DNA from: Chryseobacterium foetidum
GTDB taxonomy: Bacteria > Bacteroidota > Bacteroidia > Flavobacteriales > Weeksellaceae
Direction of reading: 5' to 3'
NCBI RefSeq assembly: GCF_025457425.1
Contig: NZ_JAMXIA010000001.1
Coordinates: 3,286,001-3,350,000 of the forward strand
Length of the DNA: 64,000 nt
Under the pieces are notes generated by a model. The model had not been told where the DNA came from. It saw only the letters and a list, made by a program, of their open reading frames with translations, and did no database searches. Position numbers and translations under genes: made by a program. Shown here piece by piece: positions 16,007 to 24,810 of this stretch. Numbering within the stretch: the stretch's first letter is position 1; each line of letters begins with the position of its first letter.

Positions 16007-18604
16007 ATGAAAAAGCTAACTCTACCTCTTTTGTTTGCAATATTTGCAATTTTTCCGTCATCCAAACTCAAGGCTCAAGATAGTCAAAGATTAATTAATA
16101 ACTATATTCAAACCAATCATTTAAGAGATTATAAGAAGTCTGATTTAACGAATTTTACCATTGATAATACTGATTCATCAAAATCTTTGAATGCAGAGGT
16201 CGTGAAATTTCAGCAAACTTATAAAGGGTTCCCTATTTATAATGCTGTGGGTACTGCTCTTATTAAAGACAGTAAAATTACATATTATATTGACGATTTT
16301 GTAAAGGACTATCTGGCAGTTAATGACAATATGCCTTCCGTGACTAAATCAGCTGCGCTTTCAAAGATCGCTTCAGATTTAGGAGATGATGAACTAAATT
16401 CTTATATGATTTTGAATTTTTCAGATGTGGAATCAACAGATGGGAGATCATTAAAACAAAGGTTGGTATATGTGAATGATAAATCATCTTTAAAATTGGC
16501 GTATGAATACAACGTTCAGGAGCCAAAATCTCCAAACTTTTGGAACTATCTAATTGACGCTCATACTGGCGATGTACTGAAGAAAGTAAATTTGAACTTG
16601 TCATGCAATTTTGCTGATGGTGCTTATTCTCATGATCATACTAATTATAGAGAAAATTCATCCATTGGTCCTCAATACCAGGAGCAAACTAACAATTTTT
16701 CCTTGTTAGTTCCGGACAACGCATCTTATAATGTTTTTCCTTTGCCAATTGAAGCTCCTTCTTTCGGATCTAGAAGTATTGTAAATAATCCATGGATTCT
16801 AGCTTCTTCACCTGAAGGATGGCATTATGACGGAGTAACGCACTTCACCATTACCAAGGGAAATAATGTCTACGCTTACGAAGATAGAGATTTTAATAAT
16901 GTTGCCGGAGCATCTCCGGATGGTGGAGTGACAAGAAATTTTAATTTTCCTTATGATGGAACACAAACGCCATTTAATAGTCTTAATGCGTCTACCACTA
17001 ATTTATTCTATATAAGTAATAGAGTTCACGATATATTTCACAAATTTGGTTTTAATGAAGCTGCTAGAAATTTTCAGCAAAATAATTTTGGGAATGGAGG
17101 GTTAGGAAACGATGCCTTAAATGCCGAATCACAAGATAGAAGTTCTTACAATAATGCAAATTTTTCTACTCCACCTGATGGATCTAAGCCACGGATGCAA
17201 ATGTATCTGTGGGAAGCATCCAGTAGACGTTTTTTTTACAATGCACCTACAGATGCAGTTTCTAGAACACCTGTTGCCGGAACGGCTGATTTTGGCACTC
17301 CATTAGATGACGTAGGGGTAACGGGCAATGTCAAGCTATCAACAATTCTGGATGGTTGCAGTGCTTTACCTGCGGGATCTATGAGCAATATGATTGCGCT
17401 TGTTGAGAGAGGGACCTGTGCTTTTACGGTAAAAGTTAAAAATGCACAGACTGCTGGTGCAGTAGGTGTTATTGTTTATAACAATGCAGGTGGCGCTGCT
17501 GTAGGAGGAATGACTGGTGTAGATCCTACAATTACAGTACCTTCTGTTATTATAGATAATCCTGAAGGAGAATTTATTAAAACTAAAATAGCAGCCAATA
17601 CAGTAGTTAATGTCACTTTAAAAAGAGATGTGAGATATGATGGAAGCTTTGATAATGGTATTGTAACTCACGAATATGGACACGGTATATCAAATAGAAA
17701 TACGGGAAATGGCTATACTTGTTTAGTTACATCTAATAGTAGTGAGCAGATGGGAGAAGGATGGTCAGATTTCTTTGCCATGATGCTTACAAATAAACCT
17801 GGCGATAATGCAACTGTCGCAAGAGGTATAGGAACTTATGCTATAGGTCAGCCAATTACAGGCGCTGGAATAAGACCTGCAAAATATTCCACAAATTTTG
17901 CAGTCAATAATTATACTTACAGTGATACTAATGGTATGGAATATGACCCTGATGGGCAAGGGCTATTTTTAGTCCCAGATGTGCATTCCATTGGTTTTGT
18001 CTGGGCGACAATGCTTTGGGATCTTCACTGGAAATATGTTGAAAAATATGGTTATTCATCAGATGTCACAGCAAATACAACTAACGGAAGTTCAAGAGTA
18101 CTGCAGTTAGTAACTGATGCATTAAAATTACAACCATGTAATCCTAATTTTATTAGTGGAAGGAATGCAATTCTTGCAGCAGAGATGGCAACAACTCAAG
18201 GCGCCGATAAATGTATGGTGTGGAGAGCATTTGCAGCTAGAGGTTTAGGGTTATACGCAAATGCGGGAAGTGCGACGGATATAAATGACCAAATTGAAGA
18301 CTTTACCTTACCTGCCGAATGTGTATTATCTACAGACGAAGTAAAAGATGTAAAAGCAAACGCGATCTCAATTTATCCCAACCCTGCTAAAAATGAATTT
18401 TTCGTCAACTTCCCTAAAAATACTATGGGTAAAGTAAATGTTGAAATCTTCGATATGAGCGGTAAATTGGTAGCTTCAGAATACAAAGTTTCTGCTGATG
18501 AGAAAAAAGCAATCAATACTTCATCTTTAATTAACGGAACTTACATCGTTAAAGTAAAAGGTTTAGGAATCGATACTTCTTCTAAACTTTTGATTAAAAA
18601 ATAA
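16007..18604 (+). CDS. M36 family (fungalysin) metallopeptidase with PA domain and T9SS type A sorting domain
   Basis: Secreted zinc protease, 865 residues from the ATG at 16007 (the frame upstream overlaps the promoter). Order: signal peptide ending at KLKAQ; an FTP/PepSY-type propeptide; an N-terminal catalytic half; a PA (protease-associated) insert around residues 440-545 (ALVERGTCAFTVKVKNAQ, GVIVYNNAGG); the zinc motif HEYGH at H555-H559 with Glu556 as catalyst; and EGWSDF with Glu584 as probable third zinc ligand. The C-terminus is a T9SS type A signal (AISIYPNPAKNEFFVNF, LINGTYIVKVKG). Likely extracellular protein digestion. Confidence 0.93.
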   Translation: MKKLTLPLLFAIFAIFPSSKLKAQDSQRLINNYIQTNHLRDYKKSDLTNFTIDNTDSSKSLNAEVVKFQQTYKGFPIYNAVGTALIKDSKITYYIDDFVKDYLAVNDNMPSVTKSAALSKIASDLGDDELNSYMILNFSDVESTDGRSLKQRLVYVNDKSSLKLAYEYNVQEPKSPNFWNYLIDAHTGDVLKKVNLNLSCNFADGAYSHDHTNYRENSSIGPQYQEQTNNFSLLVPDNASYNVFPLPIEAPSFGSRSIVNNPWILASSPEGWHYDGVTHFTITKGNNVYAYEDRDFNNVAGASPDGGVTRNFNFPYDGTQTPFNSLNASTTNLFYISNRVHDIFHKFGFNEAARNFQQNNFGNGGLGNDALNAESQDRSSYNNANFSTPPDGSKPRMQMYLWEASSRRFFYNAPTDAVSRTPVAGTADFGTPLDDVGVTGNVKLSTILDGCSALPAGSMSNMIALVERGTCAFTVKVKNAQTAGAVGVIVYNNAGGAAVGGMTGVDPTITVPSVIIDNPEGEFIKTKIAANTVVNVTLKRDVRYDGSFDNGIVTHEYGHGISNRNTGNGYTCLVTSNSSEQMGEGWSDFFAMMLTNKPGDNATVARGIGTYAIGQPITGAGIRPAKYSTNFAVNNYTYSDTNGMEYDPDGQGLFLVPDVHSIGFVWATMLWDLHWKYVEKYGYSSDVTANTTNGSSRVLQLVTDALKLQPCNPNFISGRNAILAAEMATTQGADKCMVWRAFAARGLGLYANAGSATDINDQIEDFTLPAECVLSTDEVKDVKANAISIYPNPAKNEFFVNFPKNTMGKVNVEIFDMSGKLVASEYKVSADEKKAINTSSLINGTYIVKVKGLGIDTSSKLLIKK

Positions 18605-18629
18605 TTATAAAATTTTTATTTTTAAATAC

Positions 18630-18660
18630 ATCACCTTGGGATTTTCCTGAGGTGATTTTT
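18630..18660 (+). terminator. Terminator of the M36 peptidase gene
   Basis: A 12-bp stem ATCACCTTGGGA / TCCTGAGGTGAT (two G-T pairs) with a TTT loop, then a T run. Confidence 0.85.
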
Positions 18661-18698
18661 GTTATTAGTGTTTGCAGAATTTTTGAAATTTTATATCG

Positions 18699-18706
18699 TA
18701 CCTTTG
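18699..18706 (+). promoter_or_regulatory. Candidate -7 box TACCTTTG of the EamA gene
   Basis: Exact TAnnTTTG, ending 17 bases before the ATG at 18724. A TTTG lies at 18671-18674, 24 bases upstream of the box, slightly beyond the usual spacing. Confidence 0.5.
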
Positions 18707-18723
18707 GCGGCTGAAAAAAGGTT

Positions 18724-19707
18724 ATGAAGAAGAAAAATATTTTAAAAGGGGTCTTATTTGTCGGTTTTGGAGCAAGCATTTACGGAATGCTGGCAACCTT
18801 CGTAAAAATGTCTTACAAAGAAGGTTTTACAACCTCTGAAGTGACCACTGCTCAGTTTGCATTGGGTCTGGTCGGACTCTTAATTCTGAATTTTATTCAA
18901 ACGATTAGTTCAAAAAAGAAATTACCGTCCCCAAGCCGCAAAGAAGTTAAAATGCTTCTGATGGCCGGAACTTCATTGGGTTGTACAAGTCTGTTTTATT
19001 ACATTTCAGTACAGTATATCGCGGTCTCCATTGCAATTGTATTGTTGATGCAATCCGTATGGTTCAGTGTTGTCGTCGAGAGTTTCATTACTAAAAAATT
19101 TCCGAATACTAAGAAAGTTGTTGCGACAGTAATTGTATTACTCGGGACAGTTTTAGCCACCAATCTCATCAATCTGGAAGTGAAATTAGATGGGCACGGA
19201 ATCTTTTGGGGATTGTTAGCTGCGGCATCATTCACAATGACGATGTTTACATCCAATACTCTGGCAACGCATCTGCCTGTATTAAGGAAAAGCATCATTA
19301 TGTTGACCGGTGGCTCGGTCATTGTAGCAACATTTTTATTTTTTGCACAAATCGGACCTTTATATTCTGAAAATTTAAAATCATTTTATCTGAATTTTAC
19401 CGAAAATACCGAACACATCAGACCATTTAATTATTCTATTTTCTGGACGTACGGCTTTATTTTGGCGCTTTTTGGAACTATTATTCCACCGGTTTTGTTC
19501 AATTTAGGATTTCCAAATACAGGTTTAGGTTTGGGGAGTATTATTTCATCTTTAGAGCTTCCGGTTTCTGTAACGATGGCTTTTGTTTTATTAAACGAAA
19601 AAGTAATCCTCATTCAATGGATTGGAATTATATTAATTTTAATGGCAATTGTCCTGATGAATTTGCCATCCAGGAAAGAAAAACTTATTTCCGAAACCAT
19701 TTTATAA
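18724..19707 (+). CDS. EamA/DMT family transporter
   Basis: 327 residues with about ten membrane segments in two homologous halves, the layout of the drug/metabolite transporter superfamily. Typical stretches are YGMLATFVKMSYKEGF at the start, YYISVQYIAVSIAIVLLMQSVW at the end of the first half, and SLELPVSVTMAFVLLNEKV with IQWIGIILILMAIVLMN at the end of the second. Substrate cannot be told from sequence; amino acids or metabolites are common for the family. Stands alone between two terminators. Confidence 0.85.
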   Translation: MKKKNILKGVLFVGFGASIYGMLATFVKMSYKEGFTTSEVTTAQFALGLVGLLILNFIQTISSKKKLPSPSRKEVKMLLMAGTSLGCTSLFYYISVQYIAVSIAIVLLMQSVWFSVVVESFITKKFPNTKKVVATVIVLLGTVLATNLINLEVKLDGHGIFWGLLAAASFTMTMFTSNTLATHLPVLRKSIIMLTGGSVIVATFLFFAQIGPLYSENLKSFYLNFTENTEHIRPFNYSIFWTYGFILALFGTIIPPVLFNLGFPNTGLGLGSIISSLELPVSVTMAFVLLNEKVILIQWIGIILILMAIVLMNLPSRKEKLISETIL

Positions 19708-19879
19708 ACCAATACCACAGTTTAGTTATTTCGAAAATTTCATTAAAAAATCTACACTTAGCTGAGTGAAACGCATTTGCTAACTAAAAAATATTCAGAA
19801 TCATTTTAATAAAACCTTCGCGAACTCTGCGTTAAGAATCAACACTAAGTAATCATAATTAAATTATAAATAACACCCA

Positions 19880-19907
19880 AAACCGTTTCCTTTGAAGCGG
19901 TTTTTTT
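19880..19907 (+). terminator. Terminator-like hairpin upstream of the hydrolase gene
   Basis: Stem AAACCGTTTC / GAAGCGGTTT (one G-T pair), CTTT loop, T run. It is about 170 bases after the EamA stop and 26 before the next ATG, so it may also act as an attenuator. Confidence 0.6.
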
Positions 19908-19933
19908 AAATTTATATCTAAATTCAATTGTTC

Positions 19934-20929
19934 ATGACCCAATTCAAAAATATTCTCACCGCAATTTCACTTACAGCGACATCAACCTTAGCGTTTTCGC
20001 AGATAAAACCTCTAGACGCGATGCTTACCAATTACCAGTATCCTTTCGAAGTACATTTCAAAGATTTAAATTCTCAAAAACAAAATCTGAAAATGGCTTA
20101 CATGGATGTACAACCTAAAAAAGCCAACGGGAAAACCGTCATGCTTCTTCATGGCAAAAACTTTAACGGTGCGTATTGGGAGAAAACGGCAAAAGATTTA
20201 TCAGCTCAAGGTTTCAGAGTCATAATTCCGGATCAGATTGGTTTCGGCAAATCTTCAAAACCTCAGAGCTATCAGTTTTCATTCGCTCAATTGGCGAGCA
20301 ATACCAAAGCGGTTTTAGACGATTTAAAAATTCAAAAAATCATCGTTCTCGGTCATTCAATGGGCGGAATGGTTGCCACAAGATTTACGCTGATGTATCC
20401 AGAAACAATAGAAAAATTAATCCTTGAAAATCCCATCGGGCTGGAAGATTATAAAACTTTGGCCAAATATCAGACTGTCGACGAAGCGTATCAGTCCGAA
20501 TTAAAAAACACCGCAGAATCCTACAAAAATTACCAGCTCAAATTCTACTACGACAACAAATGGAAGTCGGAATATCAGCCATGGCTCGACCTCATTGCAG
20601 GCTGGACTTTACACAAAGACTACCCGCAAGTCGCATGGAATGCCGCTTTAACGAGTGACATCATTTTCAGTCAACCCGTCGTTTACGAATTTAAAAACAT
20701 CAAAACACCCACCTTACTCATCATCGGAACCCGCGACCGCACAGCCATCGGAAAAGACCGTGCCCCAAAGGAAATTCAGCCTTTAATGGGACAATATCAG
20801 GAATTAGGAAAGAAAACACAGCAGCAAATCGCCGGCTCAAAGCTGGTAGAGCTGGAAAATGTAGGTCACCTTCCGCACATTGAAGTTTATGATCAATTCT
20901 GGAAAGCTCTGTATGATTTTGTAAAGTAG
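19934..20929 (+). CDS. Secreted alpha/beta hydrolase
   Basis: 331 residues from the ATG at 19934; a TTG two codons earlier is less likely. The signal peptide MTQFKNILTAISLTATSTLAFSQ puts it in the periplasm or outside. The fold signature is complete: the oxyanion HGKNFNGAYW, nucleophile Ser142 in GHSMGG, Asp268 in TRDRTAI and His312 in VGHLPHIE. Closest to the epoxide-hydrolase/esterase-like group, but the substrate is not predictable. The stop codon leads straight into a purine-rich repeat tract. Confidence 0.88.
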   Translation: MTQFKNILTAISLTATSTLAFSQIKPLDAMLTNYQYPFEVHFKDLNSQKQNLKMAYMDVQPKKANGKTVMLLHGKNFNGAYWEKTAKDLSAQGFRVIIPDQIGFGKSSKPQSYQFSFAQLASNTKAVLDDLKIQKIIVLGHSMGGMVATRFTLMYPETIEKLILENPIGLEDYKTLAKYQTVDEAYQSELKNTAESYKNYQLKFYYDNKWKSEYQPWLDLIAGWTLHKDYPQVAWNAALTSDIIFSQPVVYEFKNIKTPTLLIIGTRDRTAIGKDRAPKEIQPLMGQYQELGKKTQQQIAGSKLVELENVGHLPHIEVYDQFWKALYDFVK

Positions 20930-20998
20930 GGAAGAGGGGAGAAGGAAGTAGGAAGAAGGAAGTAGGAAGAAGGAAGAAGGAAGATGGAAGTTCGAAGA
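20927..20998. repeat. GGAAGAA-type purine tract starting at a TAG stop
   Basis: About 70 purine-dominated bases made of irregular GAAGTAG, GAAGAAG and GAAGATG words, beginning with the hydrolase stop codon. The word GGAAGATGGAAG recurs on the minus strand right after the TAG of the pseudogene at 23249. Confidence 0.75.
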
Positions 20999-21173
20999 GG
21001 GTTTGAGGGGCTTTAAAAAAAATTACCTACAAGAAATAACATTCTTCTCCACTGGAAGGGTATCCATTAAAAAAGATCAACCAAAAAATGTTTAGATTCT
21101 CATTTAGTCTCATCGGGACGACCTACCAAAGGATAGGATGGAATCTTATCAAAACACAAGCACATCATTCCCA
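20999..21173. other. Intergenic stretch with no feature seen
   Basis: Remainder of the 302-base gap between the hydrolase gene and rplS. A short plus-strand ORF crosses it into antisense rplS, but it has no gene-like composition. Nothing else recognised. Confidence 0.5.
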
Positions 21174-21211
21174 AAATAAAAAGAGACCGCTAAAAAATAG
21201 CAGTCTCTTTT
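21174..21211 (-). terminator. rplS terminator (minus strand)
   Basis: A 14-bp stem with one mismatch (plus-strand AAAAGAGACCGCTA / TAGCAGTCTCTTTT) and an A/T-only loop. On the minus strand it ends in CTCTTTTTATTTT. Lies 20 bases past the rplS stop. Confidence 0.85.
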
Positions 21212-21231
21212 CGTATGTGTTGTTGTCTGAA

Positions 21232-21588
21232 TTACTTCTTTTTGTAAGCAGCGTCTTTAATTCTCGCTTTTTTACCTCTAAGGTCTCTGAAGTAGTAGAT
21301 TCTTGATCTTCTAACTTTACCTCTTCTGTCAACTTCAATCTTCTGTAAAGCTGGCATGTTGATAGGGAAAACTCTCTCTACACCTACATCACCAGACATT
21401 TTTCTGATAGTGAAAGTTTTAGTAGCTCCGGTTCCTCTCAACTGAATTACAGTTCCTTTAAAGAACTGAGTTCTTGTTTTCTGACCTTCCTTAATTTCGT
21501 AATACACTGTAATTGTGTCTCCTGCGCTAAATTCAGGGAAATCTTTTTTTGTAATGTACTGGTCTTGTACGTACTTTAATAAATCCAT
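21232..21588 (-). CDS. rplS: 50S ribosomal protein L19
   Basis: Structural protein near the 30S-50S interface. 118 residues, normal length. Conserved stretches visible: FSAGDTITVYYEIKEG, RTQFFKGTVIQLRG, TFTIRKMSGDVGVERVFPIN and GKVRRSRIYYFRDLRGKKAR. Transcribed alone here from the promoter at 21658-21688, not in the rimM-trmD-rplS operon seen in other phyla. A leader of about 60 bases precedes the ATG. Confidence 0.97.
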   Translation of the reverse strand: MDLLKYVQDQYITKKDFPEFSAGDTITVYYEIKEGQKTRTQFFKGTVIQLRGTGATKTFTIRKMSGDVGVERVFPINMPALQKIEVDRRGKVRRSRIYYFRDLRGKKARIKDAAYKKK

Positions 21589-21657
21589 TATTAATAATAA
21601 AAATTGTTTAAGCTAAGCAACTTACACGTCCATCGCTAGAGGTTGAATAACAGACTG

Positions 21658-21688
21658 CAAAAATAAAACAAATTTTTCTGTCCACCAA
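21658..21688 (-). promoter_or_regulatory. rplS promoter TTG-N20-TATTTTTG (minus strand)
   Basis: On the minus strand a -33 TTG (21686-21688) and a TATTTTTG -7 box (21658-21665) are 20 bases apart, followed by CAGTC as at rpsA. This is one of the best-formed promoters in the window. Confidence 0.7.
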
Positions 21689-21740
21689 CACTTTATAAAA
21701 AATATTTCCCAAAAAATCGCACCCAAAAACACCCGCTACC

Positions 21741-21829
21741 CATCAATCATCATACATCAATCATCATACATCAATCATTACTCATCACCCATTACCAATT
21801 ACTCATTACCCATCACCCATTACTCATAA
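21741..21829. repeat. Degenerate tandem tract (CATCATACATCAAT then ATTACTCATT units)
   Basis: Starts with near-perfect 14-base repeats (CATACATCAATCAT twice and a partial) and changes into irregular CATTACTCATTACCCATCACC words, ending at the GC-rich repeat. A 19-base word of it, ATCATACATCAATCATCAT, recurs before parB at about 45887. Confidence 0.8.
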
Positions 21830-21975
21830 CTTGGGCGTGCCCCTCCCTCCCTCATTCCACTTCGTTGCATTCCCTCGCTCGGGTCGGGCTGTCCGCTATA
21901 TCTTTTTTTGGTTGCCACTGCTTTTCCCTTCGCAACCAAAAAAAGGATGCCGCTTCCATCCCTCACGCAAAATAA
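21830..21975. repeat. GC-rich intergenic mosaic repeat, copy B
   Basis: Begins TTGGGCGTGCCCCTCCCTCC and contains GTCGGGCTGTCCGCTATA, then a 14-bp perfect inverted repeat CTTTTTTTGGTTGC (21902-21915) / GCAACCAAAAAAAG (21932-21945), then GGATGCCGCTTCCATCCCTC. Composition is very unlike its surroundings and like 8893-8990. Short ORFs here are not genes. From memory, blocks of this type are common between genes in flavobacteria. Confidence 0.65.
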
Positions 21976-22159
21976 AAGTGGTTTTTCTTTTCAATATTCA
22001 TATTTTAAAAACAACTAGTCGGATTTTCCAAATGAAACTATAATGAGATGCTTTTACTTTGTCGAATCCAAAGGCTTCAGCATGAAAAAAGAACATTATG
22101 CTTATGATGAAAAGTAAAATCAGTTTATGACATTAATCGACCTAGGAAACGGAGGCGTT

Positions 22160-22340
22160 AAGAAAATTGAAAGTAAATCCGTTAAAAAATCCCAACTGTT
22201 TGAGTGCGGCAATAATTAGCTTAAGCAAATTAATTTTGAATCCGCACGAGTTTTGGGATTTTAGGATTTGCTTTAAATTTTTAGCCGGAGTTTCCAGTCT
22301 TGAATTTTTGGTTCTTTTGTTTCAAGACAAAAGAACAGAA
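22160..22340. repeat. Candidate dispersed repeat with two inverted pairs upstream of scoA
   Basis: Two nested elements: TAAAAAATCCCAA (22183-22195) pairs with TTGGGATTTTA (22253-22263), and GTTCTTTTGT (22311-22320) pairs perfectly with ACAAAAGAAC (22327-22336) across TTCAAG. A small ORF across it looks like a repeat read-through, not a gene. I recall similar blocks in other flavobacteria, but only one copy is in this window. The rest of the 813-base gap holds nothing I recognise. Confidence 0.5.
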
Positions 22341-22401
22341 TATATATTTCCAGTTTCACAGAAAAACACTAATTTAAGACCTCCAAAATTTAATTCAAAA
22401 A

Positions 22402-23103
22402 ATGATCGATAAAAGAGTAAAAAATGCACAGGAAGCCATTGCAGGAATTCAGGACGGAATGACTTTAATGTTAGGCGGTTTCGGCCTTTGTGGAATTCCT
22501 GAAAACTCCATCAACGCATTGGTAGAAAGCGATGTAAAAGATTTAACCTGCATTTCAAACAATGCCGGAGTAGACGATTTCGGATTGGGATTGCTGCTTC
22601 ACAAGAGACAAATTAAAAAAATGATTTCATCTTACGTAGGTGAAAATGCAGAATTCGAAAGACAGATGCTTTCAGGCGAACTGGAAGTTGAACTGACTCC
22701 TCAGGGAACTTTGGCAGAAAAATGCAGAGCCGCACAGGCAGGAATTCCTGCTTTCTACACACCTGCAGGTTTCGGAACTGAAGTAGCAGAAGGCAAAGAA
22801 GTAAAAGATTTCAACGGAAAACCTCACATTTTAGAGCACGCTTACGACGCCGATTACTCCATCGTAAAAGCATGGAAAGGCGACCATGCAGGAAACCTGA
22901 TTTTTAAAGGTTCAGCCCGAAATTTCAATCATCCCATGGCCGGTGCCGGTAAAATTACCATCGCTGAAGTCGAAGAACTGGTAGAACCAGGCGAACTGGA
23001 TCCAAACCAAATTCACATTCCTGGAATTATGATCCAGAGAATTTTTCAAGGTGAAAAATTTGAAAAAAGAATTGAACAGAGAACGGTTAGAAAGAAAGAT
23101 TAA
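22402..23103 (+). CDS. scoA: 3-oxoacid CoA-transferase subunit A
   Basis: Alpha subunit of succinyl-CoA:3-ketoacid CoA-transferase, which moves CoA between succinyl-CoA and acetoacetate in ketone-body and short-chain acid use. 233 residues, full length. Visible: [19 protein letters not shown] (CoA-transferase family I signature), [40 protein letters not shown] and [23 protein letters not shown]. The catalytic Glu is on the beta subunit. That subunit is 3.6 kb away at 26732, with minus-strand genes between. Confidence 0.93.
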   Translation: MIDKRVKNAQEAIAGIQDGMTLMLGGFGLCGIPENSINALVESDVKDLTCISNNAGVDDFGLGLLLHKRQIKKMISSYVGENAEFERQMLSGELEVELTPQGTLAEKCRAAQAGIPAFYTPAGFGTEVAEGKEVKDFNGKPHILEHAYDADYSIVKAWKGDHAGNLIFKGSARNFNHPMAGAGKITIAEVEELVEPGELDPNQIHIPGIMIQRIFQGEKFEKRIEQRTVRKKD

Positions 23104-23121
23104 TTTTTAGCCAACTTTTAT

Positions 23122-23161
23122 AAAAAATACTCCGAAAATCAACTTTTGGGGTATTTTTTTT
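23122..23161 (+). terminator. scoA terminator
   Basis: AAAAAATACTCCGAAAA pairs imperfectly with TTTTGGGGTATTTTTTTT. It confirms that scoA is not read through into scoB. Confidence 0.75.
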
Positions 23162-23248
23162 GATCTTTATTCAGTTCATAAATGTATCGAAGAATCTATA
23201 TCCGGCATGATATAAACTTCCCGCACCCATCTTCCATCTTCCCTCTTC

Positions 23249-23893
23249 CTACAATCTGTAACCAATTCTGAAACCCCAACAAAATTGGTGAAATTACCGG
23301 TATTGCTTTCCAATCTGGAGTTTATAAGACTTAATCCGTCAATTTCAATGACGTGTTTTGTCTCATCATATTCCAAATCAATATTTCGGGTTTTGATATT
23401 AAGTGAACCAATACCGATAAAAGGTTCCAAAACAAGTTTTTTTGATACTGAAATTTGATTTCCTATGATAATATTGAAGCCATGTGCTGTCTTCTTTACT
23501 CCAAAATCATCACTGTATGAAGTGTTGATATCAGCGGAGGTAAATTTTAAATTATAGGTATCCTGGTTTTTCCGATGGTAAACCTGCAATCCGACATATA
23601 ATTCGCTTTTTTTAGATTGAGTTCTTGATTTAAGTAATTTAAATAAGTACAGACGGCCTTCAAGATTTACTTTGAAACCACGTGTTTTAAGAACTACCGT
23701 ATCCGCTCTGGATCCGTAGAGCTGATATCCGGCTTCCGCATTTTCTTTCAGCAGAAACCATTACTGTCGGAAAAGAAAACAAATCCAATAACTGCACAGT
23801 ATTGAATTTAACAACCCAATCTTTTTCTTTTTCTTCCTGAGCAAAAAGTAAAGTTGAAACGAATAGTATAAGAACAGACAGAAGTTTTTTCAT
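23249..23893 (-). pseudogene. Frameshifted outer-membrane beta-barrel protein (broken copy of the neighbouring gene)
   Basis: Starts MKKLLSVLILFVSTLLFAQ and aligns with the intact gene at 23931-24611 until SAERK. There about 23 bases (codons for INPYFSI and a bit more) are missing relative to the intact gene, shifting the frame; the original frame then stops after a few codons. The homologous frame resumes as NAEAGYQLYGSRADTV and runs to TGNFTNF, where a T run is one base short. Correcting it gives CWGFRIGYRL and a TAG at 23249-23251, matching the intact end FGLRVGYRL. Two independent frame errors make a functional protein unlikely. Confidence 0.85.
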
Positions 23894-23930
23894 TCAAATA
23901 ATCTTTATTTTTATGTTTACAAGTCAATTT

Positions 23931-24611
23931 TTATAATCTGTAACCCACTCTCAAACCAAAACAAAAGTTAAATACATTCCCTGAACTTTCTTCCAGATTT
24001 AACCTTTTGACAAGTGGTTCAATATCAGTTCCTACTACTTCATGTTTAGTTTTATCATATTCAAGATCGGTATTCTCTATTTTCCGTCTCATCGATCCAA
24101 ATCCAACAAAGGGTTCGAGTACAAATTTTTTAGATACCGAAATTTGATTTCCCAAAGTGACGTTAAAGCCAGTTGCCTTTCTTTTTGTCCCAAAGTTTTC
24201 GGTAGCTCCCACAGTGGAATCATCTATCAGAGAATAGCTTACAATATTTGTATTTTGGTTTTCACGATGAAATAATTGTAGGCCTACATAAATTTCATTA
24301 CGCTTAGATTCAGTTCTTGTGTTCAATAATTTTAATAAGTAAAGACGACCTTCGATATTAGTTTTAAAACCTCTTGTTTTAAGTAGTATCGTATCTGCTT
24401 TGCTCAAATCGTATAACTGATATCCGATTTCGGCGTTAATACTGAAATAAGGATTTATTTTTCTTTCAGCCGAAATTTGTAGCGTTGGATAAGAAAACAT
24501 ATCTAACAACTGCACAGCATTCACTTTTAAAACCCACTTGCTTTCTTTTGCTTCCTGCGCAAAAATCAAAGTTGAAACGAATAGTATAAGAACGGATAGA
24601 ATTTTTTTCAT
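23931..24611 (-). CDS. Outer-membrane beta-barrel protein
   Basis: 226 residues. Signal peptide MKKILSVLILFVSTLIFAQ, then alternating strands with barrel-like features (SINAEIGYQLYDL, NIEGRLYLLKLL, NEIYVGLQLFHREN, KFVLEPFVGFGSMR), ending in FCFGLRVGYRL with the terminal hydrophobic residue needed for outer-membrane insertion. Its broken duplicate lies 37 bases downstream. Probably a small barrel of the DUF3575 or general OMP type. Function unknown. Confidence 0.8.
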   Translation of the reverse strand: MKKILSVLILFVSTLIFAQEAKESKWVLKVNAVQLLDMFSYPTLQISAERKINPYFSINAEIGYQLYDLSKADTILLKTRGFKTNIEGRLYLLKLLNTRTESKRNEIYVGLQLFHRENQNTNIVSYSLIDDSTVGATENFGTKRKATGFNVTLGNQISVSKKFVLEPFVGFGSMRRKIENTDLEYDKTKHEVVGTDIEPLVKRLNLEESSGNVFNFCFGLRVGYRL

Positions 24612-24810
24612 GTAAATCAGTTTTAGGTTTAAAACGATTTAAAAATACTGAAAAAATCACTACGTTATGAAAATAAAAAATATCTAATTCGAAATAATTT
24701 AAAAGACTTAATCGAAGAAAATATTTGATTTTCAAACTAATGTGCTCTAAAATATTCTCAATACAATAAACTTAAAACTAATGTGACTCATGTGTCAAAA
24801 ACTTCCCTGT

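Noticed and set aside
21741..21829. CRISPR array
   Set aside because: Units are too short (about 14 bases), irregular and without spacers; no cas genes nearby.
21831..22412. Two short plus-strand ORFs in the rplS-scoA gap
   Set aside because: They read through repeat elements, have no family resemblance and no plausible promoter.
23176..23589. An apparently separate minus-strand protein of 137 residues
   Set aside because: It is the downstream fragment of the frameshifted barrel gene; its first codon is an internal TTG and its last ~25 residues come from reading the repeat tract in the wrong frame.
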